From contig JADNRV010000032.1 of the NCBI GenBank assembly GCA_015499995.1, forward strand, positions 248,001 to 312,000: DNA of 64,000 nt, given 5' to 3'. This document shows, one piece after another, positions 21,501 through 33,308 of this stretch. Below the pieces are notes generated by a model. That model had not been told where the DNA came from. It worked only from the letters and a program-made list of their open reading frames with translations, and did not search any database. The translations under genes were made by a program, and so were the position numbers. Origin of the DNA: Flammula alnicola. Its lineage: Eukaryota; Basidiomycota; Agaricomycetes; Agaricales; Strophariaceae. Position 1 is the first letter of the stretch. Every line of letters starts with the position of its first letter.

Positions 21501-24500
21501 AGCCAAAACATTTCTGTTGTTATGATCCGAAGGAGAAGTTGCCATGCGGTAAGATGCGATGGACAAGGGCGTAGCAATGTACGGATTGTGAAGCTGAATA
21601 AATAAATAATCGTAAGTAACGGAGAGGCAATAAGAAATCGAAGCTATGACGAACCTGCTTGAGAAGTGATTCAATGATGGCATCCTTCTGCCTAATTTGC
21701 GCCAAAAGGTATTCCCGCTTGCTAATATTGGGAGAAAAGTCAGATGACGGCGCAGGAGAAGGATAGCGAGAAGACGCGGGAGAAACAGAAAGAGTCGACG
21801 TCATCGATGGGGACGCAAGCGTCGCAGATGTCGCAGACATCGCAAAGACAAGAGCTGAAAAGGCGGGTACGAGCGAACGAGCGAAAAAGCAGCTTCGAGA
21901 AGCTGGTATATAAAGGATGCTGCCCCTATCTCTGACCGACCCATCTGAAATCGTCATACTGTCCAAAATCAGGCCCCGCGAACAGAATCGCTCCGAAAGA
22001 CCAAGAAGATGGATGTGTAGAAGCACGGAATGAAGGCGAAAAAAACATGGCTCGAACACGAGGTGACACTCACTTTGGCGCAGTTCTCGGTCTACGTCCT
22101 TCGACGATGCAGACGTGTCCACCCGACTTGCACCGCTTGCATGTATTTTCATGCCTCGGAAAGTCACATTTCATCTGTTACCCGGTACAAGTGGCAATAC
22201 CGGATATCAAGCAGAAGAGCATTAGGATACAGTCAAAGTTCGGATCGGACGGACGATATTTTGGATGATCCATAACGGATAGGGTGATAAGCGCGTAAAG
22301 GTACCACAACACAATTGTGGAAAGACCATGTCGAGACAAAATCGCGGATGGACCAGCGGAAGCGAAGACCGACGAGGAATAGTGATATGTAAAAAAAGGT
22401 AAACAAATGAGCTATGTCAGTGATCAGAACACGCAGCAAGACAGAAACAGCTTCGGTGACGGGATGTATGGTGTCAAAGAAGAGATGTCGGCATACCTTG
22501 AGTTTCTTGCAATGTGTACATGCCCCGGGACTTCAGAATTGATAACATCACAGGACAATTCCAGATCGCCATTGAGGAAAAGTGTCATGGTCACACGTTC
22601 CGTGGGGCAAGGTCCAGATCCCACATCCGGCGGGGAAAAAGAGCGGAAGGAGGTGGTCAATCCAACACAGCAAAAAAGCCGTCGTACATTCCATTAAGGT
22701 CGAAATGAGCCGCAGTTGGAGTTTGAGGGGAAGGCGGTGTAAATCACGGAGGAAAAATATACCGATGACAGAGAAGACAGGCCGCATTTTTGTGGACGCG
22801 AACAAAAAAAAAAAAAGGATGATGACGCAGGCGAGTCGGAGGCGGACGAACGAGCACACAGCATACAGGTGATGACGCCACACAGATGAGTTGTTCATGC
22901 GCAGCGATGATGCCGACGAAATACAGACCGCGATAGAGAAACGATATTGCCGAGCCGACATCGAGCAGTCAATTCCGTACCGGGAAGCGTGTGAACAGGG
23001 TTCAATTGGCAAACACGTCCCATGAAGAAATTAGCCGGATTGTATATGTCGAGGGACGCCACCCGAGTCGTTGATGCAATCCGAGTCCGTAGGGTGTCCG
23101 GAAGAGAAACCGCCAATGACGATTGAAGGCCGAATTTCGACGACGGGTGCGGAGAATTTCCACGTCATTGGCAATAACATTGGCCGAACCGCAGTTGACA
23201 GGACAAGGGGGGGAATCAAGGAGAAGATATAAAATAACGAGATCGTCAGCTCAATGGAACAGCAACACGGATACGAAGCAAAATGAAAAACGCGACCTTC
23301 GTTCTATTCTTCAAGTCACCTCGAAGGTGATAGAAGTCTAGGAAGAAGTACGCATCGACTCCGACTCGTAATCATGTGGCAAGTGGGCTCCACAAAGGTT
23401 GGCGCATTGGCGCAAGCGCGAACGATACAGAACGAAGAAAGTAACTTGGAACTCACAGTCGAGATTTCTCTCTCTTTCCTCCCCTCCCAACCACGCCCAA
23501 GCCACCCAAGCCAACACCAATGCCTCCACTCATTCCCAGACCAGAACCATCATCATCATCGCTATCAGAATCACTGGCTCCATCATAACCTCCGCCGAAG
23601 CCCGACCACTCCGGGCTGTCATTCTTCTTAACCCTCTTGCGTTTTGCGCTGGTCTTCTCGGGTTGAGGAGGGGAGGCGTTCGGCGCAGACTCGACAGTCG
23701 TCGCTGGAGGTCGCTTGAGTGGAACCGTCGCCGGTGGCTTTGTCTGCGACGGGCCAGCCTTATTTGCAGTAATGCTGGCATTAGGAGGCACGAATTGATG
23801 GGTCGGCACCACGCCGGCGTTCGGGTTTTTGGTTTGATAGATGACTTCGTTATTCCACGACTTCGGAGGTGGAGAATGGAGGATGATGGATTAGACTGCG
23901 AAGCCTGTGTTGCATGTTCAGGTTGGTTGGGCTGCGGTAAATATCTCAGAGACTGGGTCTGCTGGAACTGGAGGTCTGCAATGAAGCGTTGTTGGGTTTT
24001 TGTTGGACCTGTCGAGTGGGTTGGACTTGTGGCTGCTGTGACTGAGCTTGGTGCGCGAAGTGTTGATGCTGTTGCTGCTGCTGTGACTGTTGTTGCTGCT
24101 GCTGGTACAACGGATCGGGTGAGTTGGAGTAGGAATGAAGTGACGGGTCGGGCGTTGAAGTATGATATGAATGGCCATGCTCGGGGGTGGACGCAGAGCT
24201 GTCATTGACTGAAAGCAAATCAGGATAGAATGTAGGATATATGTCGCTAGTGTGAGCTTGATATGTAGTGGTCTCGCTGAGCCCGCCGACATTCGATTGT
24301 GTAATGGTCCGGAAGATGATCCGCCGTACTGGCTCATTGAGCTTGAAGAAGCAAATTGGCCTTGCATGAAGCTGTACGGATTCTGCACCTGCACCTCTTG
24401 CTGAGAAGTGGAGAGAGCTTCTCGTCGGTAGGAAGGTTGAAATCCCATTTGCTGAGGTTGCTGCTGTTGGCTACCATACGTGTCAAGCCATTGCTGATAC

Positions 24501-24871
24501 TGGCCATGGATGGCCCCTTGCTGCAGGGAATTGTCGTCGGCGTTGTAAAAGGTGGAGGTAGGACCAATCATGGATGACGAAGATGCAGAAGCCACTTGCT
24601 GAGAGCTTTTGATATCGTTGACTGGGGCTCCAGACGAGGGGTAATACCAAAGATTATTGGCTGGTACACCGTCTGAGATGGGGGCCGGAAGTGAGGTGTG
24701 GTCGCCTTGAGGTAGTTTATGGTTAACTGGAAATCTTCTTCTAAATTCGCACCAAGACTTGCCTTGGATAAAAGTGCCTGAAGATGGGCGTGAATCATGG
24801 CTTTCTCGGGCGCTGGGGTTCAGGGACTTTGAAGCCCCGGAGACGCCTCTTCCTGGCGCTGATGGATGCAT
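18539..24871 (-). CDS. Zn2Cys6 transcription factor with fungal_trans domain, conserved in Agaricomycetes
   Basis: Zinc-cluster DNA-binding regulator. The N-terminal low-complexity part runs from about 24871 (MHPSAPGRG) through glutamine-rich stretches near 24110-24050 to an exon ending at 23457. A 34-nt exon (22530-22497) encodes PGACTHCKKLK with the first two cysteines. Exon 22174-22074 gives MKCDFPRHENTCKRCKSGGH and the last cysteine, so the spacing is Cx2Cx6Cx8Cx2Cx6C. Exons 21721-21655 (KREYLLAQIRQKDAIIESLL) and 21593 onward (NPYIATPLSIASYRMATSPS) follow. The regulatory domain has ALIDGWKSVELCQAYILMSI and WEEDRSWLYTGLAIR. The end is NPAWWQTMMMPG spliced to FSWPEGSPSPP (18671-18539). In the Q-rich region the frame appears to change near 24290, so the N-terminus needs cDNA. 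Nuclear; target genes unknown. Confidence 0.85.
22531..23456 (-). other. unusually long intron (about 926 nt) of the Zn2Cys6 gene
   Basis: The donor gtgagt follows ...KSR plus two bases at 23457. The acceptor ...tgaag precedes 22530. Joining them restores leucine and then PGACTHC in phase. Other introns in this window are 45-90 nt. The segment contains an A-run (about 22804-22815) and no frame that continues the protein. It splits the disordered N-terminus from the DNA-binding domain, so a promoter or alternative start inside it is possible. Confidence 0.6.
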
Positions 24872-27800
24872 GGTGCAGCTATGATTACAGCGGAAAACGA
24901 TGAGTATAACAGGTAGTTGTTTAGCCGTGCATCCTGGAACATGTTCACACCTTTTGTTAATAATATTTCGTCCTTCGGTGAATTTTATCGACCGACGGGG
25001 CTGGATGGTAGGCAAGGAAGGAGTCGTCCGCGTGAAATCCCTGTCTGTTGGCCAAAGGGATCTATCCGGCCTCCTTCTTGTACTTCGCCCCAAGTTTAGG
25101 GCCAATTCCGCGCCAGGAATCTGTACATACTAGCCATATCTGACTCATCGTTCTCTAATCAACGAAACAACCCTCGGCATGTACCTATCAATAAGTTTGA
25201 GACCCTACAATTGAATTTCACATCATGATCGGCCAAAAGAGAACCTCGACAAAAGCCACCGCAGCCCGCGTTGCAATTTCCCATCACCCTCCGACTCAGA
25301 AATTCGAAGAATGACTTTTGCCTCGAAAGCCTATCACAGAGGAAAGTCTCTTCCTGATAGTATTTAAATGAATACCACTTGCTTTTCAGATGCAGTGGCT
25401 GTGCTCTCATTATTTCCAGACATCTTGCACAATCACTATCGGAACACACGTGTACCAGCGAAGGCAACTCATTCGAGGAAATCTTCGCATTCCATTCATC
25501 TCGTCTTTTGAATTTCAGTTTTGAATTCTAACACACGGGGTCGCGAGTTGTATTCTCAAGTTTCAGAACAACTTTATCCTTTATTGTCAAGAAGTTAACA
25601 TAACCTGACATAAAACATACGCAGGGTCAGCGCTGGCCGTCCACCCTCTGATCATAATCTCGGAGGTATGTAACTGGTCCTGAAAAAGGACATATCCATC
25701 TCACCCCGTCTCCTCCCGTTCTCTAGCAAATGGTTCTGGATGAGTCATTAGCGCTGGCTTTGCGAATGAGCGCGCTACTGCTTATCTTCTAGAAGTCCAC
25801 GCGGCAGGCCATCATCACGCTTAAAGTATGTATCTTGGGCGCGACATTGCGTCAGTTTCGCCGCGCCGACAATCATTGGGACTGTCCGCTAAACAAGGTC
25901 CGTCACTTTCCTTTGTCTCCCTTTTACAAATTTCTCATGCTAAATGACATTTCGAAATGGTAGTCTGTCCGAGTCCATGCGATATCCGGATACCCCACGA
26001 CACTTGGGCAGTATTCAAAATCCTTGACGGTAGCGCGATAAACATACCCTGGAAATTACGAGCGCTGGGCTAATTCTCTTGGGCCCAAGCCTGTGAGTAC
26101 TGTGAGTCGCAAGCGCCGAACTTATTGTAAGTGCCACTGAGCAATGATGTGAACACAGGTTGAACATGACATGACAACCAAAAATATCTAAAATTCGCAA
26201 CCTCGCCGACGAACACCTTCCGTCAATGACCGCGCTCTGCCATAAGGCTTTCCAACAACAATCCCGCCCCACACGGCCCTTGCGACTATGTGGATGCAGG
26301 TCTGTGCAGGTCACTGGCGAGTTCTTTTCGCTTTTCGTTTTTTTTTTGGAGCGAATATTCGCCCGTGCGGTCTTCTCCATTCGGTTAAAATGAGGCTTAA
26401 GAAAACAGAAGAACCCACACTACTCCGTATATCTTCTCCAGCGGTTTTTGTCCAGGGAACCATTCCATTCCAGTTGTACCATACGCGACAGTTTCTCTGT
26501 CACTTCCTATTGAACTTATGTCCAAAAAATTCATAGCTGCTGCCTTCCGTGGAGTAGTGGCCCACCATTCGGACCCACCGACCCACGTAGGGACAAGGCC
26601 AGCTGAAAAGGTCCCGTCGAATTCCTATGATTAATGAACGTTAATGAACTTCGACCTGGGAAATGCTGATACAATACACTAAAATAGTAAGCTCTCTAGC
26701 CGGCTATGCTGGGAAGACCATGATTGACGTATAAGTATAATCTTGAGAAACCCTCCAGGCGCACTTCCTCCCTTGAATTAAAAATCGGAACTAACTTTAG
26801 GGCTATTAAGGATTAGCCCATCCATGAGATCATCGAGGCAGGAGTAAACAGTGATCGTTGAACTGCTTTGGATATGTAAGGAACAAAGTATTATAGAGCA
26901 TGGCTGCTCATCAGGAGTGCGAGTGATCATGGCCACATGCCGCGGTCGATAACAAGGGACTGATCAGTGTTCGCGAAGAACCGAGGATTAGGTCTACCTT
27001 ATATATTTCTTGTCCACTCGTGCTATCAGCGGATACTGTCCGTACGTTCAATTCGAAGTCTCTGACCACGGCTACTCCTCCACCGGTAGGCAGCCCACTT
27101 GCCATCGGGTCGGTATAATAGATAGGGGGCTTGCAACGTGTGTTTTCAGTGTCTAGTATTGAGGGCTTCTGCGAACAGTTTTATTACAAGTGCTGTGAGC
27201 GATTCCTCTGCAATGCCGTTGCTTAGCCGGCGCATCTTAGGCGTAATTGTAACTTGTAAGGACAAAAGTAAAGTGACTATTAGTAATACCTTTGACTAGC
27301 CAATTGATGGTGGTGGACGTCTCTCGTGATAGGGAATTGTCATCCGCAGTCTGGAACGGATTGAACCACGGCCGAGCTAAATAAATAAATTTCGAATAAC
27401 GCTCATCCTTTGCGTACAGAAAAACGCGTTTTAAATAGATACAAGACGAATTTCACTGGCACAAACGATATGTCCACGGCAGCCGGCCGAACGCGATTCC
27501 GTGTGGCGCACTGAAGGGAAATAAACGTAAAAATATCGCCTTCCGACGCACTGTTCACCCTTTGTAAGACTTATTACAACATCTAGAATTCTCGTTTGAC
27601 TAAAGTGGGGAGGACTTACGAGAGCTTACAAATTTTCCTCTGTTAACGAAGGGCGAAACTTCAAAGAGACAGAACGTTTATCGCAGTAATTTCTTAAGGC
27701 CGCGGCGTCCTCGTGGCTCGGAGAGATTGGTAAAAACTCGGTTCGGCCTAGCATATGTGATGCCGTTGACGCGTAGTAATGCGCACTGACGCGCCCTTCT

Positions 27801-28495
27801 GAACCCTCGTGGTGCATATGGAGATGATATCTGTGGAGAAATTTCCACTTTCTTGGCTCCATTGCCATCGGCGCTCAGTGCAAAGTGTCCAAGAGAAGTA
27901 TCACAATGCAGTAGTACAGTATGTATCTGGAGCGGAGGCAGTACTGAGTACGGAACTTGCGGTGATGGGGATGTCGCGACGAGCGTGGCGCCATTACTTA
28001 AATTAGCGCGCCGCGTGACTGGAACAATCACGTGACCTAAATAACACTCGGTGGCTAAACGAAATTGAATGTTTGACTATCTTTCACTTTCTTCCTCATC
28101 CCTCTCGATAGTCTCAAGAAAAACCCATCACGCTAGCCAGATGATGACTGTACGACGAACCGCGACATGAAACATAATCGCGCCAATTTCGATTCGAATT
28201 CCCGTACAAAAAACACTTAAGCCACTGGCACAAGCGTCTTTTCGGAGGCTGACTTTCTCAAGAGCCAAGGGCTCAGGCCGCTAACTCAACGTTCAGATAC
28301 ATGTGTGATACATAAAATACAAAACTATGATAGTGTAATAAGTGTACAGGTGGGTTCCATGCTTTCGTAAAATAAGCTGTCCATTAAATAGTCCTCTGAT
28401 AAATAGTCTTGACCTTCTAGGTCGCGGGCAACGCTGCTTCATCCCCAATACAATCCCCATGCAAGCATAAATGAAGGATATCGGCGCCTCAGCTT
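24872..28495. other. gene-poor region
   Basis: About 3.6 kb with no recognisable gene on either strand. It must include the 5' UTR and promoter of the Zn2Cys6 gene. Small frames (25159-25467 minus, cysteine-bearing; 26911-27105 minus; 27678-28031 minus) lack family features and splice context, and I do not call them. No long inverted or tandem repeat was noticed by eye. Confidence 0.5.
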
Positions 28496-29998
28496 CTATA
28501 CTCGCCACTCGGTGCGCTTGCGCATATTCTTCGTGAGGGATCCGGCTTTCCGCTGTTCGGGTGGGGGAGGGGATTTAAGAGAAAAGGTCCTTAGGCGCCT
28601 GTCTGGAGAGTCAATCTCCATTGTGTCGTCAGTTTTCGAGATACTGGGATTTCCGAAGAACAGGGGGTTGAAAGAGAATCCTGCATATGGGCCTGGGTCT
28701 AGCTTCCGGATTGGGGACTTCGTTGCAGATGAAAGGGAAATCGACGACTCGCGACGAGTGGGAAGTTTCAAGGGTGGCAAAGGCGCTCGGTTCTCCTTTT
28801 CCCCGACTCTCTTCGTCGCCGAGGTTTCGTGGAAAGAGGATTTTTCATTGGGAGAACGGTCGCCGCTGGATCCGACGCAGGTGGATGTCGACATACTTGA
28901 CATCTGCTCCAGATCGGACCCCGACAAGGTCTCTGTGTCCTCGTTTTGGTACGGTCCAGGTGCATCCGTCGAAGTAGGAGGTTGGTCCAACTGCTCGTCG
29001 AGAGCAGCAGCTTTACGTTCAACGGCAGACAAACGCGCGATCAGCTCGCTTTCCTGGTCGTTCGAGAGGTCTTGCTCAACAAGCCGTGCTTCCCGAGCCA
29101 ACTCCAGCCGTTCCACCTCCTTTGTCAACCTGCGACACTCCTGACGCCACTCTTCGGCCAGCTCCTGGACCTCGCGCTCGTGCTCGGAACGGAGTGAGAT
29201 GACTGCCTGCTTGCATTCCTCCGCCTCAACGATGAGATCTTTCACGAACTCCTCTGTTAACCTCTCTTTCCTCACATCCAAAACCATCTGCTTCGCAGCG
29301 CGTGTGACAGCCATCACCCGAGACCGCTTGAGTTGCTCGGCCTCCGTCATCAAAAGATCGATTTCCTTCTGCTGCTTCCAAATATTGTTCGACAAAACAA
29401 GTCTATCGCAAAATGCCTGGAATGCGTTCGAGGAATTTGCGTCCTTCATTGATTCGAGGTTTTTCCGCAAGCTCTTGATTTCTCGTTGTTGTGCCCATAT
29501 TTTATTCTGAAGCAAGAGGCGCTCGCAAAACGCCCGGAAGGGATCGCTTATTTCAGCGGGGGTATTGGATCTCGTCCCTTCCCCAGGTCTAGCCTTCGGA
29601 GAATTGTCGAACTCTTGTTGGGAGTTATACGCAGTTAAGCGTCGTCGATGGAAGGTGAAGTTCTTCTGCTTCTGGAGCATGCGGACGAGGTGGTCAGAAC
29701 GCGCCTTCTCGGTCGACAGCCTCCTCTCGAGTGCTTGAAACTTGACGAGCGCTTCCCGAACTCGATTAATCAGCTTCTGGATTTCCACATCACGTTCATT
29801 TAGTTGAGCGGGCTCGAGGACTGGCTTTGGGCGTTGTGATAATCGGACGGCGACATCAATGGCGATCAACACCAGACAAGGTGGGAGAAGATACATGAGG
29901 GAACCCGCTTTGGGCGGGTTGGAGGAGATAAATGCCAGCTGCTCCGTGAAGTTGCGGCCGATAGCGATTGGGTCAACCATCCGCGTTGAGTCGTTCAT
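28496..29998 (-). CDS. membrane-anchored coiled-coil protein with an internal repeat, unknown function
   Basis: A single uninterrupted exon of 500 codons. The ATG at 29998 (MNDSTRMVDPIAIGRN) is chosen; the frame extends ten codons further without another ATG. One hydrophobic segment lies near residues 32-50 (SLMYLLPPCLVLIAIDVAV), then long charged coiled coil (EIQKLINRVREALVKFQALE). Two similar units occur: FRAFCERLLLQNKIWAQQRE and FQAFCDRLVLSNNIWKQQKE. The C-terminal 150 residues are Ser/Pro-rich and look disordered (KENRAPLPPLKLPTRRESS, with a phosphorylation-like SIDSPDRR context). The layout suggests a tether or scaffold on an organelle membrane. No family was recognised and no catalytic motif is present. 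Intact, no intron needed. Confidence 0.8.
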   Translation of the reverse strand: MNDSTRMVDPIAIGRNFTEQLAFISSNPPKAGSLMYLLPPCLVLIAIDVAVRLSQRPKPVLEPAQLNERDVEIQKLINRVREALVKFQALERRLSTEKARSDHLVRMLQKQKNFTFHRRRLTAYNSQQEFDNSPKARPGEGTRSNTPAEISDPFRAFCERLLLQNKIWAQQREIKSLRKNLESMKDANSSNAFQAFCDRLVLSNNIWKQQKEIDLLMTEAEQLKRSRVMAVTRAAKQMVLDVRKERLTEEFVKDLIVEAEECKQAVISLRSEHEREVQELAEEWRQECRRLTKEVERLELAREARLVEQDLSNDQESELIARLSAVERKAAALDEQLDQPPTSTDAPGPYQNEDTETLSGSDLEQMSSMSTSTCVGSSGDRSPNEKSSFHETSATKRVGEKENRAPLPPLKLPTRRESSISLSSATKSPIRKLDPGPYAGFSFNPLFFGNPSISKTDDTMEIDSPDRRLRTFSLKSPPPPEQRKAGSLTKNMRKRTEWRV

Positions 29999-30765
29999 GT
30001 TGGCGAGAATGTAGTAAGGGCGATACAATAGTTTGTGAGCAAGGGGTATCCCTAAGAAATGTGGGGCGTCGGTCGCTGCCCAATGTGGCGGATCGGGGCG
30101 AACTTTTGAAGAGGTGTTATTGTTTTGCAGGCTTCATTAAAATACAAAAAGCCAGCCACGCTATCCGGTTTTGCGGTGTGACAGCCGCATGTAAACCTCA
30201 AGTTCACCCTCCTGTGATTATCTGGAGAGAAAATCCATCAATCAGTACGTGTTTCATCCACCTGCACCCTTGAATAGATGTAACTCTAATCCTGTCCACC
30301 TTGAACAGAACACGCGTTAACCGCGAGGCGTATTAACGTCACGTGACATGTACCTCGATCTTGTCCATGTCATGCGATCTAATCTAATCTTGCTTTAAAT
30401 TTCGGAGCAGCTGATGTACGTCGGATGTTCGTATATTGTATCTCTGCGAGACGATGCCAAGACGATGGTCAACACGCATTTCGGAGACAGCCTTGGATAT
30501 ACACATTTCGAATCAAATTTCAAGCGTTGAAGAGTCATCTATCGGAAAGGATGCTTCGAAGGCATCCAAGATGAGTTCCTTCTCAACAATCACATCGACC
30601 GAATGTTAGCCAAGGCTTCGATGTCTCTTCGACCGACGTCTTGGCCAACTAAGGTCAGCCTAACTCTTCCTCTTCGCCTAATCACAGTCGCCACTCCTGA
30701 GTTGATTACTTAGTTCGACCCTACAAAGATAAAGGTATCAGATGCTTGTTGCCTAACAACACTCT
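29999..30765. other. intergenic
   Basis: Promoter region of the coiled-coil gene and unassigned DNA. Nothing with coding or repeat signature was supported. Confidence 0.4.
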
Positions 30766-31468
30766 TTGTTCCTCTACATGCGAAGTGCCATTGGTCCTAG
30801 TCACCCCTCGCAGCTAGTTTTCCATAAAATGAAGCAACTGCTCCGGACTGACCTAGATCCAGATTTTGCGTCCTATTTCCAGCTGAGAGGCCTCGATACA
30901 ACACGCTACAGCTTAGAAATCACCGGTGTTAGCCTCTGTGTCATGTTGAACACACAAGTACATGGATCATGCCGCGAACGAAGCGAACTCTCCGTGCCGA
31001 CTTCGTGGAGGAGACATGTCAATGATCCACCGCGAGCCAACCATTTTGTTCTCTGGTTCGGATGCGAGGGCGTGTACCAGATTGGAATTGTTAACACCCA
31101 AGGTGAAGTTGTCCCGCACCCATAACTAACAGACGATCCGGTGGCGCAAGGATCGACGGCACCAATTGCGTGGAAATGAAGACTATGCCATCCGACGAAG
31201 ACTTTGGCTGCGTCCTCCGCGAGTTCAACATAAAGCTGTGTACAACTATTGGGCAGATTCTCTGAATGATTATCCACAAGAAGGTGGATATGTACCAGTT
31301 CACGCAAGTCGACAAGGAGCATGCAGATGTCGCGGGTGGATAGTAGATTTTGCTGCGGCGCTTGAGGCCGAATCTTTCGTCGGACTACATAGGCTACGCA
31401 GAAGATGTCCGCTATTTCCTGACCATCTTCTACCGGCGCAAATAGGAGCAATCTCCCACAGGAAAATA
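30766..31468 (+). pseudogene. decayed gene of unknown family
   Basis: One plus-strand frame from about 31130 reads GTNCVEMKTMPSDEDFGCVL then REFNIKLCTTIGQIL. It meets a TGA at 31263-31265 and continues without a break as MIIHKKVDMYQFTQVDKEHA. A further stretch in another frame reads SSDYIGYAEDVRYFLTIFYR before a stop at about 31468. An upstream frame (30766-31125) could be an earlier exon. The TGA sits where CGA (Arg) would keep the frame, which suggests a C-to-T change. The composition looks protein-like, but no family was recognised. A 181-codon antisense frame overlaps it and was judged less likely. Confidence 0.35.
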
Positions 31469-31657
31469 TGTGTATACGACTTGGGGACCCGCAACACAGT
31501 TTCCGAGCGCAAAGACCAGATATTTCGAGGAGGTCCGAGAGGAATGTGAGGATATATATTGATTTGATTGTGTTGGTTCGGAAGCATGAAAATGTGATCG
31601 TGGCTGTGCCCTATTATTGAACACGTAGCCACGTCGCGTTTTTCTCCTCCCCCCATC

Positions 31658-33308
31658 ATGGACCTCCTTCACTCCCAGCTCCGCATCATACAAAACCGCC
31701 TGTCGTTTGTGGCTACAGAGCCTATAAACTGGAAACTTTATGTCCAGGCATTCGCGTGGTCTGTAACGTTTTTTGAGTCGTATCTCTTGTAAGCGCCTCT
31801 TTCTAAAATCGTCAAATCGTCACCAATTCTGTCCCACAGAATTCGTCAATATCCTTTGTACTCCAAAACTGCACCACCAGAGGTTCTTGCAGAGCATTTT
31901 GATCCGGGGGTGTTTGAAAAGTCGCAAAGATACGGCAAGGACAAAGCAAAATTCGCTTTGTTCTCGGGTTTCTACAAGCAGCTAGTGGAGTCTCTTCTGC
32001 TGCAATACGGATTCAATGCCTGGTCTTGGAGCGCTGCAGGAAAGCTGATTGCAAAATTCGGGTATGGACCAGAATATCAGGTACGAGCTGTTCAGCGAAG
32101 GGGCGAGAGAATTCCCTGACGTTCATCATAGATTCTGCAATCCGTCGCCTTTGTCTTCATCATGTTCTTTGTATCGTCCCTCCCAACTATGCCTCTGCAA
32201 GCATACGGAACATTCGTGCTGGAAGAGAAACATGGCTTTAACAAGACCACGCCCAAGCTTTTCATCACTGACCTTCTCAAAGGATGGGGCTTGGCATTCG
32301 TCCTCGGCGCTCCTTTCCTTGCCGTATTCCTCTACATCTTCCAATGGGCTGGAGACCGCTTTGTACCCTGGTTGATGGGATTCATGTAAGTTGACTTGAC
32401 CGCGATGCGCATATTTACTAACAGCCCGACAGGATCTCTTTCCAATTGATCATGGTTATCCTGTACCCGACCGTGATCCAACCGTTCTTCAACAAGCTCT
32501 CACCTCTGGCCGACGGTGAATTGCGTACGAGGATCGAGTCTCTCGCCGGTAAACTCAAGTTCCCTCTCAAGCACCTGTACGAAATCGACGGCTCTAAGCG
32601 CAGCTCGCACAGCAATGCCTACTTCTTCGGCTTGCCTTGGGTCAGTGTTATTACGTTTCCACTGCGCATGTTGTTTGCTTATGACGACAATAGAGCAAAC
32701 ACATTGTCATTTTCGACACACTCATCCAACAGAGCAAGCCCGAAGAGGTCGAAGCCGTTCTCGCACACGAGCTTGGACACTGGTACTACCTCCACCCAAC
32801 GAAGCTGATGGTCATCTCCCAACTGCACACCTTTGCGGTGCTCGCTCTGTTCCCTGCATTCCTGCATGCGCCTCCCGTGCTGCGGTCATTCGACTTCCCC
32901 AAGGAGGTTGCCGCGCAACCGCCCACCATCGTCGCGTTCCTCCTGTTCCAGATGATCTTGACACCCTTCGAGTCGGTCGTGAGCATCTGCATGAACGCTA
33001 TCAGCAGGAACTATGAATACGCGGCAGACAGATTTGCGGTTGAGCTCCAGGATATGGTACACGACGAGAAGATGAGCGATATGGGCGATCGTCTCGGCCG
33101 TGCGCTCATTTCGCTCCATGTGAAGAACCTTTCGACAGTCTGGGTTGACTGGCTGTACGTTTTCATCCCTGTTTACTCTCGCACTTGGTTACTGACTTTA
33201 TTTGTGCCTTGTAGATATTCGGCATACCACCACTCGCATCCTACTCTTACAGAGCGGTTGAAGGGCCTCGAGTCCTTCCAAGCTAGACGCCAGAAGAAAG
33301 CCCAGTAA
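31658..33308 (+). CDS. STE24: CAAX prenyl protease 1 (zinc metalloprotease STE24)
   Basis: Integral ER-membrane M48 protease that trims prenylated CAAX proteins, including fungal a-factor-type pheromones. Exons 31658-31788, 31840-32080, 32132-32385, 32433-32640, 32694-33154 and 33215-33308 join in phase to 462 residues, the usual length. Diagnostic blocks: RQYPLYSKTAPPEVLAEHFD, TFVLEEKHGFNKTT, LYEIDGSKRSSHSNAYFFGL and EAVLAHELGHWYYLHPTK with HExxH. The third zinc-ligand region is ISRNYEYAADRFAVEL, and the end is AYHHSHPTLTERLKGLE. Multiple hydrophobic helices are visible (VLGAPFLAVFLYIFQWAG, FQLIMVILYPTVIQPFF). All expected catalytic residues are present and no lesion was seen. Confidence 0.96.

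Noticed and set aside
23399..24208. 269-codon plus-strand frame
   Set aside because: Arginine- and tryptophan-rich translation antisense to the Q-rich regulator exon; a compositional shadow.
25159..25467. 102-codon cysteine-bearing minus-strand frame
   Set aside because: No signal peptide, no homology recognised, and it sits upstream of the regulator in gene-poor DNA.
30906..31451. 181-codon antisense frame
   Set aside because: No family features. The opposite strand carries more protein-like blocks, so this is treated as a shadow.
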